Assembly: GCA_006844585.1 (NCBI GenBank)
Contig: SPJM01000342.1
Coordinates: forward strand, 1-64,000
From: Methylococcaceae bacterium
GTDB lineage: Bacteria > Pseudomonadota > Gammaproteobacteria > Methylococcales > Methylomonadaceae
Length of the DNA: 64,000 nucleotides
Direction: 5' to 3'
The translations under genes and the position numbers were made by a program. The notes under the pieces were generated by a model that ran no database searches, was not told the origin of the DNA, and worked only from the letters and a program-made list of their open reading frames with translations. This document shows positions 63,917 through 64,000 of the stretch, piece after piece (the first letter of the stretch is position 1; the number at the start of each line of letters is the position of its first letter).

Positions 63917-64000
63917 TCAGACGCCATTGATTGTCGATATAACCGTAAAGCGGTTGGTATTGATTCTTATAGCTCATTTTTGAACAGTTTTTAATCCAGT
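63917..64000 (-). CDS. Partial CDS, C-terminus of an unidentified gene entering from the right edge
   Basis: Reverse frame ...WIKNCSKMSYKNQYQPLYGYIDNQWRLIS*, open to the edge. Confidence 0.3.

Overview
The window reads as ordinary gammaproteobacterial chromosome. A Methylococcales-type methanotroph is inferred from the fhcBADC operon of H4MPT-linked C1 metabolism. The core content includes: (i) a dcw cell-wall/division cluster from mraZ to lpxC (~4.7-21.8 kb) with no murD between mraY and ftsW; (ii) fhcB-A-D-C plus a SulP transporter (36.7-43.0 kb); (iii) hemA-prfA-prmC-JAMM; (iv) TPR protein-lolB-ispE-tRNA-Gln-prs-rplY-pth; (v) purB, mnmA-nudix, clpS-clpA, infA and an EfpL/YeiP-type EF-P paralogue. 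The strongest unusual features lie next to each other. At 25.5-28.2 kb is an ammonium-transporter (Amt) domain fused to a chemoreceptor (MCP) signalling domain. At 28.6-29.9 kb is a secreted protein with collectin-like architecture: IPT-like domain, 32 uninterrupted Gly-X-Y triplets, a Ca-binding-like loop, a phage-fibre-like neck and a C-type lectin-like domain. Secondary observations are two MITE-like palindromic elements, a MraZ operator array, a sigma-54 promoter candidate upstream of a sigma-54 activator, a gene graveyard after pth, and an orphan plus-strand terminator. All calls come from reading the sequence and supplied ORFs; no database search was run.
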